This document shows positions 42,546 through 52,009 of a stretch of DNA of 64,000 bases, one piece after another (positions within the stretch are counted from its first letter, which is position 1; each line of letters opens with the position of its first letter). This stretch comes from Hyphomicrobiales bacterium (GTDB taxonomy: Bacteria > Pseudomonadota > Alphaproteobacteria > Rhizobiales > Beijerinckiaceae), in contig JAGXAM010000004.1 in assembly GCA_019075905.1 (NCBI GenBank), positions 1-64,000 of the forward strand, written 5' to 3'. Both the position numbers and the translations under genes were made by a program. The notes beneath the pieces are model-generated. The model searched no databases and was not told where the DNA came from. It saw nothing but the letters and a program-made list of their open reading frames with translations.

Positions 42546-44474
42546 ATGTCGAAAAATCTGGTGCAGGAACCCCCAGTCGCGGGTGCCTCCAACGGGCACG
42601 CCACCATGGCTCCCGACACCCACGCCACGAGCCTTGCTGCGCTGGCCCTAGGTTCCATTGGTGTTGTTTTCGGCGATATCGGCACCAGTCCGCTCTATGC
42701 GCTGCAAACCTCGCTCGGTCACATCTCCAATTCGGCGATGAACCCGCAGGATGTGGTTGGCATCGTCTCGCTGCTGCTGTGGGCGCTGTTTTTCACCGTC
42801 ACGGCGAAATATGTGATCTTCCTGATGCGCGCCGATAACAAGGGCGAGGGTGGCACGCTGTCGTTGATGGCGCTGGCGCAAAATGCCTTCGGGCGGCGCA
42901 CGCAATTCATCTTTCTGCTCGGTGTCGCCGGTGCCGCGCTGTTTTTCGGCGATGCGATGATAACGCCCGCAATTTCCGTGCTTTCGGCGGTTGAGGGCAT
43001 GTCGCTGGTGACCCCGGTGCTCAATGATTTTGAGGTGCCGATCACCGTTGTCATTCTCATCAGCCTGTTCTGGGTGCAAAGCCGCGGCACCGCCAAGGTG
43101 GCCTCCTATTTCGGGCCGGTCATGGCGATTTTCTTCACCCTGATTGCCGTGCTGGGCCTGATCCATATTCCCGATGACTGGCGAATTTTGACGGCCTTCA
43201 GTCCGCTGCCGGGCGTCAGGTTTCTGTTCGGCAACGGCCTGCTCGGCTTTATGGTGCTGGGTTCGGTGTTTCTGGCGGTGACCGGCGCGGAAGCGCTCTA
43301 TGCCGACATGGGTCACTTTGGCCGCAAGCCCATCCAATTGTCGTGGCTGGTATTCGTGCTCCCGGCGCTGATGCTCAATTATCTGGGGCAGGGTGCCATG
43401 GTCATGGCCCTGCCGGCGACTGTGAAAAACCCGTTCTTCCTGCTGGCGCCGCCCTGGCTGTTGCTGCCGCTGGTGCTGCTGTCTACCCTGGCAACCGTCA
43501 TCGCCAGCCAGGCAGTCATCACCGGTGCCTTCTCCCTGACACGTCAGGCGATCCAGCTCGGATTGCTGCCGCGCATGGAAATCCAGCACAAGTCCGAAAG
43601 CCAGGAAGGCCAGATCTACATCCCTCGCATCAACACCATGCTGCTCATCGGCGTTCTGGCGCTCGTATTCCTGTTCCGCAATTCCACCGCGCTGGCCTCG
43701 GCCTATGGCATTGCCGTCACCGGCACCATGGTGGTGACGACTATGCTCGCCTTCGTGGTGGTTCGCTACAAGTGGAAATGGTCGCTGGCCCTGTCGGTAG
43801 CGATCATTCTCGGCTTCCTGTCGATCGACATGTCATTCCTCGCGGCCAATCTGTTGAAAATTGTCGATGGTGGCTATGTGCCGCTCACCATTGCCCTCGT
43901 CATGATGCTGATGATGTGGACATGGATGCGCGGCTCGGCGCTGCTGGTGGCGCGCACCAAGCGCGATTCCATCCCCATCCGCGAATTGATCGGCATGCTC
44001 GCCAAAAGCAAACCGACTCGCGTGGCCGGCACGGCAATTTTCCTCACCAGCGATACCAGCGTCGCGCCCTCGGCGCTCATGCACAATCTCAAACACAACA
44101 AGGTGCTGCACGAGCGTGTGCTGATCATGTCAGTAAAAACCGAGGACGTGCCGAAAGTGACGCCGGCCAATCGCTTCGAGATCGAAAAACTCTCGGAGGA
44201 TTTTTCCCGGGTCACGCTGCACTATGGCTTCATGGAAACGCCGCGCATGCCGCTGGCGCTGGCGCAATTGCGCAAATCCGGCATGAAATTCGATATTATG
44301 ACCACCTCGTTTTTCCTCGGTAAGCGCACCATCAAGCCAGCGATCAATTCCGACATGCCGATGTGGCAGGACAAGATTTTCATCGCCTTGTCGCGCCAGT
44401 CCGCCAATGCCACTGACTTCTTCTCCATCCCCTCCGACCGCGTCGTCGAGCTTGGGGCGCAGGTCACCATCTAG
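42546..44474 (+). CDS. kup: KUP system potassium uptake protein
   Basis: 642 residues with about twelve membrane helices and a soluble C-terminal domain. Family motifs are LGSIGVVFGDIGTSPLYAL at the first helix, GEGGTLSLMALAQ, the FFGDAMITPAISVLSAVEG segment and ALYADMGHFG. It imports K+ by proton symport at low external potassium or low pH. The ATG at 42546 was chosen because the open frame upstream (12 codons) is not conserved. An AT-rich patch, ttatggcataatcatgtataa, ~70 bases upstream could be its promoter. It is convergent with msrQ. Confidence 0.95.
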   Translation: MSKNLVQEPPVAGASNGHATMAPDTHATSLAALALGSIGVVFGDIGTSPLYALQTSLGHISNSAMNPQDVVGIVSLLLWALFFTVTAKYVIFLMRADNKGEGGTLSLMALAQNAFGRRTQFIFLLGVAGAALFFGDAMITPAISVLSAVEGMSLVTPVLNDFEVPITVVILISLFWVQSRGTAKVASYFGPVMAIFFTLIAVLGLIHIPDDWRILTAFSPLPGVRFLFGNGLLGFMVLGSVFLAVTGAEALYADMGHFGRKPIQLSWLVFVLPALMLNYLGQGAMVMALPATVKNPFFLLAPPWLLLPLVLLSTLATVIASQAVITGAFSLTRQAIQLGLLPRMEIQHKSESQEGQIYIPRINTMLLIGVLALVFLFRNSTALASAYGIAVTGTMVVTTMLAFVVVRYKWKWSLALSVAIILGFLSIDMSFLAANLLKIVDGGYVPLTIALVMMLMMWTWMRGSALLVARTKRDSIPIRELIGMLAKSKPTRVAGTAIFLTSDTSVAPSALMHNLKHNKVLHERVLIMSVKTEDVPKVTPANRFEIEKLSEDFSRVTLHYGFMETPRMPLALAQLRKSGMKFDIMTTSFFLGKRTIKPAINSDMPMWQDKIFIALSRQSANATDFFSIPSDRVVELGAQVTI

Positions 44475-44506
44475 CAAGGCCAGACATCGGCCGGGCCTCG
44501 CCGCCT

Positions 44507-45376
44507 TCAGGTCGCGACCGCCGGTGTCGCCCGCGCCCGCTTCATGGGCGCCGGTTTCCACAGACGGCCCGTCGCCAGCACCATGCCGGCGGCAAATACC
44601 CAATGGCCCGGACGGGGAAACAGGATCCAGTTGCTGTTGGCCGACAGGATCCGCAGAATCGGGATGCCTGAATGCAGGTGATACCACAGCGCCTCGCCAA
44701 ACATGGTGGCAAGGCCGCTGCCGAGGGCGAGCAGGGTGAGTTGCAGCACCGTGGCCGTGCCCTTCTTGTCGAGTTTGCGCACCAGCATCAGCAGCACGAA
44801 AATGCCCATATAGGTGAAGGCCTGGCTGACATCGCGCTTGGATTGCAGCACGAAATGTACCAGCCCCAGCACCATGATCGGATAAACCAGCATGTGCAGG
44901 CGGTTCCATGCCTTCGCGCCCATGCGCTTGATGGCACTGTCGGTGGAGGTTGCCGCCAGCGCGATCAACCCGGCGAGCGCCACAAAGCCGATGGTGAGAT
45001 AAAAGCGCAGAATGATTTCGCTGACGATGTGTCGCGCATCAAGATTTTGCTGCACGCTGTAGAGTGAAAAATGCAGCACCGCATAGGCAGCCGTGGCGAC
45101 ACCGAACATGCGCCGCACCGTCAGCAGTTTCGGCATTTGCAGCGCCCGGCGCAGCGGCGTGATGGCCAGCGTCAGCGCCAGAAAGCGCACCACCCACAGG
45201 CCGGTTTGCAGCAGCGCCGAATCAAACGGCCGCTCGCCGAGATTGCCCGTCACCGCCTGGCCGAAAATATAGGCGGCCGGAAACAGTGTGGCGATAAGGC
45301 AGGCGAGCTTGAACAGCGACAAGCGACCGGTGCGGTCATTCCATGGCGCGAGTCTGGCAGTCGCGAGCGCAATCAT
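44507..45376 (-). CDS. msrQ: Haem-binding membrane subunit MsrQ (ferric reductase-like)
   Basis: 289 residues with six core membrane helices of the ferric-reductase-like family and extra hydrophobic sequence at the end. Likely haem ligand His are in AVLHFSLY, NRLHMLVY and LVHFVLQS. MsrQ feeds electrons from the quinol pool or a flavin reductase to the periplasmic methionine sulfoxide reductase MsrP. The pair is normally an operon msrP-msrQ. Here no msrP is found on either side or anywhere in the window. It is divergent from the NMT1-type ABC operon across 231 bases. Confidence 0.88.
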   Translation of the reverse strand: MIALATARLAPWNDRTGRLSLFKLACLIATLFPAAYIFGQAVTGNLGERPFDSALLQTGLWVVRFLALTLAITPLRRALQMPKLLTVRRMFGVATAAYAVLHFSLYSVQQNLDARHIVSEIILRFYLTIGFVALAGLIALAATSTDSAIKRMGAKAWNRLHMLVYPIMVLGLVHFVLQSKRDVSQAFTYMGIFVLLMLVRKLDKKGTATVLQLTLLALGSGLATMFGEALWYHLHSGIPILRILSANSNWILFPRPGHWVFAAGMVLATGRLWKPAPMKRARATPAVAT

Positions 45377-45607
45377 GTTTCATCCTCATAAGGCTTGCGG
45401 GCGGCGTGTGATCATTCTGACGGGCTCCTTAGCTGAAAAGACGCCCGCGCGATGCTCAAATGTCTGCGAGGGAAATTTCATCGGCCCTGCCATCTCCCGC
45501 TGGCCACATGGCAGATTTCCATCGCCACAGCCCGCCAAACCCGCTAAGGACGCCGGTATTCGTGCCTCCTGCAACGAATGACAGGGCCCGTGACAGGACA
45601 AAATTAG

Positions 45608-46606
45608 ATGATCAGACTTTCTGCAACAAGTTTCATTTTCGCCGCGCTTCTGGCGGCCTTGCCGGCAGCGAGGGCTGCCGATCACGTCACCTTCGCCACC
45701 AACTGGCTGGCCGAGGCCGAGCATGGCGGCTTTTATCAGGCGGTTGCCGATGGCACCTATGCCAAATTCGGGCTCGATGTGACCATAATTCAGGGCGGGC
45801 CGAACAAGAACAACGCCCTCATGCTCGCCGCTGGCAAGGTTGATTTTGCCATGGGCCTGAACATGATCGAGGCTTTCAATGCCGTGGCCAATCACGTGCC
45901 GGTCAAGGTCGTGGCCGCCGAATTCCAGAAAGATCCGCAGATTTTCATGTCGCATCCCGGCGTCGGCCTCGATCATTGGCGTGATCTGCCCAAGGCCACC
46001 GCTTACGTCAGCACCATGGACCAAACGTCGGTCTGGCGCTGGATGGCGAAATCCCAGGGCTTTGCGGCGACCAGGACCAGGCCCTATAATTTTAACCCCG
46101 CACCATTCATCGCCGACAAGAACTCGATCCAGATCGGCTATGTAACCTCCGAGCCTTTTGCCGTGGAACAGGCAGGGCACTTCAAGCCGAACGTGTTTCT
46201 GCTGGCTGATCACGGCTACCAGAATTATTCCACAACGATTGTCGCGCGCGACGATTATATCGCCAGCCATGCCGATATTGTGCAGCGCTTCGTTGCCGCG
46301 TCGGCGCTGGGCTGGCAACATTATCTGCATGGCAATCCAGCCGCAGCCAATGCCTTGATCAAAAAGGCCAACCCGCAGATGAGCGATGCCCAGCTCGCCT
46401 ATTCACGCCAGGCGCTGATCCGTTACGGGATCGTCGAATCCGGCGATGCCCTGAAAGACGGCATCGGCGCCATGAACGCTGCCCGCATTGCTGAGTTCTA
46501 CGCCAAAATGGTGGCGGACCACGTCGTGCCGGCCGGGCTGGCTGTTTCCGGGGCCTATACCTTGCGCTTCGTCAACAAGGGGCCGACGCCCGCCACGGCA
46601 AAATGA
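45608..46606 (+). CDS. NMT1/SsuA-type ABC transporter binding protein
   Basis: 332 residues. The signal peptide ends PAARA. The mature start DHVTFATNWLAEAEHGGFYQAVADG is typical of the NMT1/THI5-SsuA-TauA superfamily. Members bind nitrate, sulfonates, taurine or thiamine precursors. The AEHGGFYQA motif is closest to the THI5-like group. No TPP riboswitch was seen in the 231-base leader, so thiamine control is not supported. The following ATPase and permease genes overlap in sequence and complete the importer. Confidence 0.88.
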   Translation: MIRLSATSFIFAALLAALPAARAADHVTFATNWLAEAEHGGFYQAVADGTYAKFGLDVTIIQGGPNKNNALMLAAGKVDFAMGLNMIEAFNAVANHVPVKVVAAEFQKDPQIFMSHPGVGLDHWRDLPKATAYVSTMDQTSVWRWMAKSQGFAATRTRPYNFNPAPFIADKNSIQIGYVTSEPFAVEQAGHFKPNVFLLADHGYQNYSTTIVARDDYIASHADIVQRFVAASALGWQHYLHGNPAAANALIKKANPQMSDAQLAYSRQALIRYGIVESGDALKDGIGAMNAARIAEFYAKMVADHVVPAGLAVSGAYTLRFVNKGPTPATAK

Positions 46607-47367
46607 GCACCCGGACGCCGCTGATAGCGCTGGAACGCGTCGGTCTCGGCTTTGGCGACCGCGCGCCAGTGCTTCAGGATGTGTCGCTGCGTGTTGCCAG
46701 CGGCGAATTTCTGGCCTTGATCGGCGCTTCGGGCTGCGGCAAATCCACCTTGCTGCGGGTTCTGGCCGGGTTGCAGCCGCCATCTGCGGGCAAAATCGCC
46801 CGCCTGCAGCCTGAGTCCCGCATCGGCATCGTGTTTCAGGACGCAACGCTGATGCCCTGGGCCAGCGCTTTTGACAATGTCGCGCTGCCCTTGCGCCTGC
46901 ACCGGCTGCCACGCGCCGCACGGCATGAGCGGGTCATGGCGGCGCTGGCGCAGGTCGGGCTCGGGGATCGCGCCGCAGCGCGGCCGCACGAACTTTCCGG
47001 CGGCATGAAGATGCGCGTGGCGTTGGCCCGGGCGCTGGTGGTCGAACCGGCATTGCTGCTGCTCGACGAGCCTTTCGCGGCGCTGGATGAAATCACCCGG
47101 CTGCGGCTCAGTGATGATCTTTCCGCCCTGCAGGCACGTCTCGGCATGGCGGTGGTCTTTGTCACGCACGCCGTCTCCGAGAGCGTGGCGCTGGCCGACC
47201 GGGTGCTGGTCATGGCGCGGGCGCCGGGCCGCATCATGGCGCAATTCAGCATCGACGCTCCCCATCCGCGCCATCATGAATTTCGCCAGTCGTCGGCCTA
47301 CCTCGGCAAGGTTGAGGAGGTTTCTGCCGCCCTGCGCCAGACCCTGCAGGCAGGAGATGATTTATGA
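46603..47367 (+). CDS. ABC transporter ATPase (SsuB/TauB type)
   Basis: 254 residues. Walker A is GASGCGKST, followed by a Q-loop ([10 protein letters not shown]), the signature [15 protein letters not shown] (Met replaces the usual Gln after SGG), Walker [14 protein letters not shown], and the switch His in VFVTHAVSE. These are the features of the nitrate/sulfonate/taurine group. It overlaps the binding-protein stop (ATGA) and the permease start. Confidence 0.93.
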   Translation: MSTRTPLIALERVGLGFGDRAPVLQDVSLRVASGEFLALIGASGCGKSTLLRVLAGLQPPSAGKIARLQPESRIGIVFQDATLMPWASAFDNVALPLRLHRLPRAARHERVMAALAQVGLGDRAAARPHELSGGMKMRVALARALVVEPALLLLDEPFAALDEITRLRLSDDLSALQARLGMAVVFVTHAVSESVALADRVLVMARAPGRIMAQFSIDAPHPRHHEFRQSSAYLGKVEEVSAALRQTLQAGDDL

Positions 47368-48146
47368 CAACCTCGCTGCGCTATCGAATGCTGCCGATGC
47401 TCAGCGTGCTTGTGTTGCTGGCCCTGTGGCAGGGGCTGGTCATGGCGCTGGCGCTGCGGCCCTTTGTGCTGCCCGCGCCAAGCCTGATCCTCCAGACCCT
47501 GCTGCACGACCGGGCCCTGCTCGGCGCCGCGGCTCTGGTGACCTTGCGCACCGCCCTCGAAGCGCTGGCGATCGCGGCCGTGGGGGCGCTGGCGCTGGCG
47601 CTGCTATTCGTGCAATCGCCTGGCATCAGCCGGGCGCTGTTTCCGCTGGCCGTCATCCTGCAGGTAACCCCGGTCATCGCCATCGCCCCGCTCTTGCTGA
47701 TTTATCTTTCGACCCATGCCGCCGTATTGCTGGCGGCCTTCCTTGTGGCATTTTTCCCGCTGTTGGCCGCCTGCGTGCAGGGTCTTGGCGCGGTCGACCC
47801 CGGCCTTGCTGATCTCTTCGCGTTGTCGGGGGCCTCGCGCTGGCAGGAATTACGATGGCTGCGTCTGCCGACCATGTTGCCATGGTTTCTTGGCGGCTTT
47901 CGTGTTGCCGGCGGTCTGGCGCTGATCGGCGCCATTGTCGCCGAACTGGCAGCGGGCGCTTCGGGCGCCGGTTCCGGGCTCGCCACCGTCATTGTCGAAT
48001 CCGGCTTCCAGCTGAACATCCCGCGCATGTACGCCGCTCTGGTCATCATTTCTGCCATGGGCATCGGCCTGTTTGCGGCCACGACGTGGCTGGCGCGCTG
48101 GCTGCTGCGGCACCGGCCAGAAGGGCGCCAGCAAAGCTGGACCTGA
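47364..48146 (+). CDS. ABC transporter permease (SsuC/TauC type)
   Basis: 260 residues with about six membrane helices. The inner EAA-like loop is FALSGASRWQELRWLRLPTMLPWFLGGFR, which fits the BPD_transp_1 family used for nitrate, sulfonate and related substrates. The ATG overlaps the ATPase gene, with GGAG upstream. The downstream gap of ~166 bases separates it from the DMT transporter. The substrate cannot be assigned. Confidence 0.92.
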   Translation: MTTSLRYRMLPMLSVLVLLALWQGLVMALALRPFVLPAPSLILQTLLHDRALLGAAALVTLRTALEALAIAAVGALALALLFVQSPGISRALFPLAVILQVTPVIAIAPLLLIYLSTHAAVLLAAFLVAFFPLLAACVQGLGAVDPGLADLFALSGASRWQELRWLRLPTMLPWFLGGFRVAGGLALIGAIVAELAAGASGAGSGLATVIVESGFQLNIPRMYAALVIISAMGIGLFAATTWLARWLLRHRPEGRQQSWT

Positions 48147-48312
48147 GCTGCGCGTCAATGTCGCAGCCGCTCATCGGCCCGGAAATTCAGGCGTCATGTG
48201 TCATGCGCATGGCTACCATTCCCGCACCAGGGCTTTGCGCATCGCCTTATTAACCCTAAGCATGATAGCGGCTTTTGCGACCCATTTACCAAATTGGGCG
48301 GAGCGCCTCTCC

Positions 48313-49263
48313 ATGTCTGCCGCGGTTTCTATCAACACGTCGGCTGTCGACATCGACAGCAAGGACGCCGTGGCCCGGCGCACGCGAAAAATGGGCATCA
48401 TCATGATGATGACCGCCTATTTGTTTTTCTCCATGCTGGATTCCTCCGCCAAATGGCTCGGTCATGACCTGCCGCCGCTGGAAACCGCTTGGGCGCGCTA
48501 TGCCGGCGCCAGCCTGATTGCGCTTGCCATGGTGAATCCGTTCAAGCAGCGCAATGTCATGAAGACTTCAGCCTTCGGCCTGCAATTGGTGCGCTCGATC
48601 GCCCTGTTCATCTCGACCCTCGCCAATTTCCTCGCCCTGCGGCATCTGCAGCTCTCGCAAACCGTGTCGATTGCCTTCAGCCTGCCTCTGATTGTAGCGC
48701 TGCTGGCGGGCCCCATGCTCGGCGAATGGGTCGGCCCGCGCCGCCTCGCCGCCATCGGCGTCGGCTTTCTCGGCATTCTCGTGGTGACCCGGCCGGGGCT
48801 GGGCGGCTTCCAGCCAGCCATGCTGTTTTGCTTTGTCGCAACAATGTGCGGCGCGCTTTACAACATCTGGACACGCCAGCTCGCGTCGCGCGATTCATGG
48901 CAAACGACGCTGACCTATTCCAGCCTGCTGGGAACCGTGATCCTCACCGCGACCTTGCCGTTCTGGTGGGTGTGGCCGCATGGCGCGCTCGAATGGGCGG
49001 TCATGATCTTGCCGGGCTTTGCCGGCGCGGTCGGACATTATTTCATCATCGAGGCGCACAGGCGGGCTCCGGCGGCGGTGCTCGCCCCGTTCGTCTATAC
49101 CCAGATCGTCTGGATGGTGGCGATCGGCTATGTTGTATTCGGCGACGTGCCGTCGCTCTGGACACTCGGCGGAGGCGCCATTGTCATCAGTTCCGGCCTT
49201 TATCTGTGGTACCGCGAACGCGTGGTCAAAGTCGCTCCAACCCTGACAAAACTGACCGCCTGA
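48313..49263 (+). CDS. DMT family (EamA) transporter
   Basis: 316 residues with ten helices in two EamA repeats. The first repeat shows LFFSMLDSSAKWLGHDLPPLETAWARY, and the second ends with YVVFGDVPSLWTLGGGAIVISSGLYLWYRE, both classical for the family. The ATG at 48313 was picked; the open frame continues 80 codons upstream without membrane pattern. The substrate is unknown (drug, amino acid or metabolite export). The gap upstream has TTATTAACCCTAAGCATGATAG, an AT-rich element that could hold the promoter. Confidence 0.9.
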   Translation: MSAAVSINTSAVDIDSKDAVARRTRKMGIIMMMTAYLFFSMLDSSAKWLGHDLPPLETAWARYAGASLIALAMVNPFKQRNVMKTSAFGLQLVRSIALFISTLANFLALRHLQLSQTVSIAFSLPLIVALLAGPMLGEWVGPRRLAAIGVGFLGILVVTRPGLGGFQPAMLFCFVATMCGALYNIWTRQLASRDSWQTTLTYSSLLGTVILTATLPFWWVWPHGALEWAVMILPGFAGAVGHYFIIEAHRRAPAAVLAPFVYTQIVWMVAIGYVVFGDVPSLWTLGGGAIVISSGLYLWYRERVVKVAPTLTKLTA

Positions 49264-49324
49264 CGGTTTACAGGCGGCGCGGCCTGCGGCACATCTGTGT
49301 AAAGGCCGCAAGCTGGAGTGTGTC

Positions 49325-50290
49325 ATGCCCCAAATCGACGTGTTGATGCCGAACCCGATGATGCCGATGATCGCAACGGCGCTGGAGGGCAAGGTCACGC
49401 TGCATAAGCTTTATGAGGCCGCTGATCCGGCGGCGATGCTGGCCAAGGTGGCGCCCGCGATCGAGGCCATGGCCGTCGGCGGTGGCCATCAGCCGATCAA
49501 CGGCGCCTATATGGCGCAATTTCCCCGTCTGAAGCTGGTTTCATCCTTCGGGGTCGGCTATGACCATATCGACGCTGCCTATGCAGGCCGCAACGGCATT
49601 ATGGTCACCAACACCCCCGATGTGCTGAATGATGAAGTCGCCGATACCGCCATGGGGCTTTTGCTGGCGACGGTGCGGCAATTGCCCCAGGCCGAAAAAT
49701 ACCTGCGCGCCGGGCTGTGGCCCAAGGGCAACTTTCCGCTGACCGCCTCGCTCAGCGGCAAAACCATGGGCATTGTCGGGCTGGGGCGCATTGGCAAGGC
49801 CATTGCGGCGCGCGCGCAGGCCTTCGGCCTGAAGATTGCCTATCACGGCCGCAACCGCCAGGCGGCTGCGCCCTTCACCTATTATGCCGATCTCACCGCC
49901 ATGGCGGCAGCCTGTGACATTCTCATGGTCATCACCCCGGGTGGCCCGCAAACCCGGCACATGATCAACGCCGAAGTGCTGGCGGCCCTCGGGCCACAGG
50001 GCGTGTTGATCAATGTGGCGCGCGGTTCCGTGGTGGATGAGGCGGCCCTGATCGCCGCCCTGCAGACCGGCAAGCTCGGCACCGCCGGGCTTGACGTTTT
50101 TGCCGATGAGCCGCATGTGCCGCAGGCGCTGATCGCTATGCCGCATGTGGTGCTGTTGCCGCATGTCGGCTCGGCCACGCATCATACCCGCAACGCCATG
50201 GCGCAACTGGTGATTGACAATATCCTGTGCCTTGCCGAAGGTCGCCCGTTGCTGACGCCGGTGGCGGAAACGCCGCCCTCGCGCCTGTAA
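49325..50290 (+). CDS. D-isomer-specific 2-hydroxyacid dehydrogenase
   Basis: 321 residues. The NAD(P) motif GIVGLGRIGKAI is near residue 155. The catalytic Arg is in NVARGSVVDE, the Glu in FADEPHVP, and the His in LLPHVGSAT, so the whole R-E-H triad is present. The protein resembles glyoxylate/hydroxypyruvate reductase. The exact substrate cannot be told. It is probably monocistronic between the DMT and FkbM genes, with ~100-base gaps on each side. Confidence 0.9.
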   Translation: MPQIDVLMPNPMMPMIATALEGKVTLHKLYEAADPAAMLAKVAPAIEAMAVGGGHQPINGAYMAQFPRLKLVSSFGVGYDHIDAAYAGRNGIMVTNTPDVLNDEVADTAMGLLLATVRQLPQAEKYLRAGLWPKGNFPLTASLSGKTMGIVGLGRIGKAIAARAQAFGLKIAYHGRNRQAAAPFTYYADLTAMAAACDILMVITPGGPQTRHMINAEVLAALGPQGVLINVARGSVVDEAALIAALQTGKLGTAGLDVFADEPHVPQALIAMPHVVLLPHVGSATHHTRNAMAQLVIDNILCLAEGRPLLTPVAETPPSRL

Positions 50291-50392
50291 CGGCCCGGCG
50301 GCAAGCTTGACCCTTGGTCTTGCCAAACGCGCTGGCAACGCGCAGAGAGCGCTGGTCAATGCAATCCAGCAAGGACTGCGCTCACCCTCGCC

Positions 50393-51232
50393 ATGACCAC
50401 AGTCCGTACTGAACCGCACCCCTTTGGCTATTATGCCCCGACGCCGCTGGTGCAACGCATATTGCGGGCGACGCGGGCGACCTCGCACAGCTGGGCTGGC
50501 AAACGCCGGGCGATTTTCCTGCGCGCCGCAGCCATGAAGCAGCTTGGCAACCGCCCGGTCGATGTCGAGGCCATGGGCGCGCGCCTGCGGGTGCGCCCGC
50601 AACACAATGTCTGCGAAAAGCGGATTTTATTCACCCCGCATTATTTTGACGAGCCGGAGCGCACGTTTCTCACCGGGCATCTGGCGCCGGGCTGCACCTT
50701 CATTGATATTGGCGCCAATATCGGCGGCTACGCGCTGCATGTCGCCGCCGCACTTGGCGCGGGCGCACACATCATCGCCGTCGAGCCGCTGGATTGCCTG
50801 TTCGAGCGGCTGGTGGTCAATATCAAGCTCAATGCCTTCGCCACCATCAAGGCGCTGGATTGCGCCATTGCCGACAAGGATGGCGAGGTGACGCTGTTTG
50901 TCGATGACCGCAACGAGGGCGATTCGTCGATTCGCCTGTTCAACCGTGGCCATGCCGGCGATATGCGCCAGGTGCCGGCCCTGAGCCTGATGAGCCTGAT
51001 TGCTCGCGAGCGCGTCACCCGCATCGATGCCCTGAAGATCGATGTCGAAGGCGCCGAGGATATTATCCTTGAGCCATTTTTTGCGCAGGCCGCGCCGGAT
51101 CTGCACCCGCGCCTGCTGCTGGTCCCCGATCTGACACGGGTCTGGCCCACCGATCTCATTGGCCTGATCGAGCACCACAATTATCGCGTTGCGCTGCGCA
51201 CCCGCAGCAATCTTGCCTTTGAGAAGATGTGA
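50393..51232 (+). CDS. FkbM family methyltransferase
   Basis: 279 residues. Motif I is FIDIGANIGGYALHVAAALG near residue 107. It is followed by IAVEPLDCLFERLVVNIKLN and the conserved DALKIDVEGAEDIILEPFF strand-helix typical of FkbM-type enzymes. These methylate hydroxyl groups on sugars or polyketides and often act on surface glycans. It is next to a CinA-like gene, with only 6 bases to the ribosome binding region. The target is unknown. Confidence 0.9.
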   Translation: MTTVRTEPHPFGYYAPTPLVQRILRATRATSHSWAGKRRAIFLRAAAMKQLGNRPVDVEAMGARLRVRPQHNVCEKRILFTPHYFDEPERTFLTGHLAPGCTFIDIGANIGGYALHVAAALGAGAHIIAVEPLDCLFERLVVNIKLNAFATIKALDCAIADKDGEVTLFVDDRNEGDSSIRLFNRGHAGDMRQVPALSLMSLIARERVTRIDALKIDVEGAEDIILEPFFAQAAPDLHPRLLLVPDLTRVWPTDLIGLIEHHNYRVALRTRSNLAFEKM

Positions 51233-51244
51233 CCGGAGATGATC

Positions 51245-51988
51245 ATGAGCGAGGCACCTTCCATCACCGCCGCCATTCTGGTGATCGGCGATGAAATCCT
51301 GTCAGGGCGCACCAAGGATAAGAACATCGGTACCATTGCCGATCATCTGTTCGGGCTCGGTATTGATCTGCGCGAAGTGCGCGTGGTGCCGGATGTCGCC
51401 GCCGCGATCATCGCGGCGCTCAACGCCCTGCGGCACAGCTACACCTATGTGTTCACCACCGGCGGCATAGGCCCGACCCACGATGACATCACCGCCGATT
51501 GTGTCGCCGAGGCCTTCGGCGTCGAATTGCGCGAGGACCCGGCGGCGATCGCGCTGCTGCTGGAGCGCATCAAGCCCGAAGACCTAAATGCCGCACGCCG
51601 CCGCATGGCGCGCATCCCGGTCGGCGCGAGCCTGATTGAAAATTCCGTCTCCAAGGCGCCGGGCTTCATGCTTGGCAATGTCATCGTCATGGCCGGGGTG
51701 CCCTCGATCATGACGGCCATGCTGCAGGCCGTGACGCCGCGCTTGCAGACCGGCGCGCTGCTGCACACCGTCAACATCAATGTCGATGATCTGCCGGAAG
51801 GGGCCTATGCCACTGCGTTGGGCGCCGTGGCAGCCAGGCATGCGGCCGTGTCGATCGGCTCTTACCCCTCGCTCGTTGACGGGCGCTTTCGCAACCAGAT
51901 CGTGCTGCGCTGTCGCGATCAGGCGGCGCTGGATGCCGCAGCCACGGACGTTGGCGCAATGATGGCGCAGCTTGCCGCTAAGCACTGA
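51245..51988 (+). CDS. CinA-like MoCo-binding domain protein
   Basis: 247 residues. The MoaB/MogA-like fold is shown by LVIGDEILSGRTKDKN, by TGGIGPTHDDITADCVAEAFG (the molybdopterin-binding motif), and by the later APGFMLGNVIVMAGVPSIM. The C-terminal nicotinamide-mononucleotide amidase domain of full CinA is missing, so this is the short type common in alphaproteobacteria. The ATG at 51245 has GGAG eight bases upstream; the ATG two codons before is too close. The function of the short form is not established; some have ADP-ribose pyrophosphatase activity. Confidence 0.88.
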   Translation: MSEAPSITAAILVIGDEILSGRTKDKNIGTIADHLFGLGIDLREVRVVPDVAAAIIAALNALRHSYTYVFTTGGIGPTHDDITADCVAEAFGVELREDPAAIALLLERIKPEDLNAARRRMARIPVGASLIENSVSKAPGFMLGNVIVMAGVPSIMTAMLQAVTPRLQTGALLHTVNINVDDLPEGAYATALGAVAARHAAVSIGSYPSLVDGRFRNQIVLRCRDQAALDAAATDVGAMMAQLAAKH

Positions 51989-52009
51989 ACAGGAACCAGA
52001 GTTGCCATT

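Noticed and set aside
45377-45607. TPP riboswitch before the NMT1-type ABC operon
   Set aside because: The CUGAGA and downstream conserved boxes of the THI element are absent, so a thiamine precursor role is not supported.
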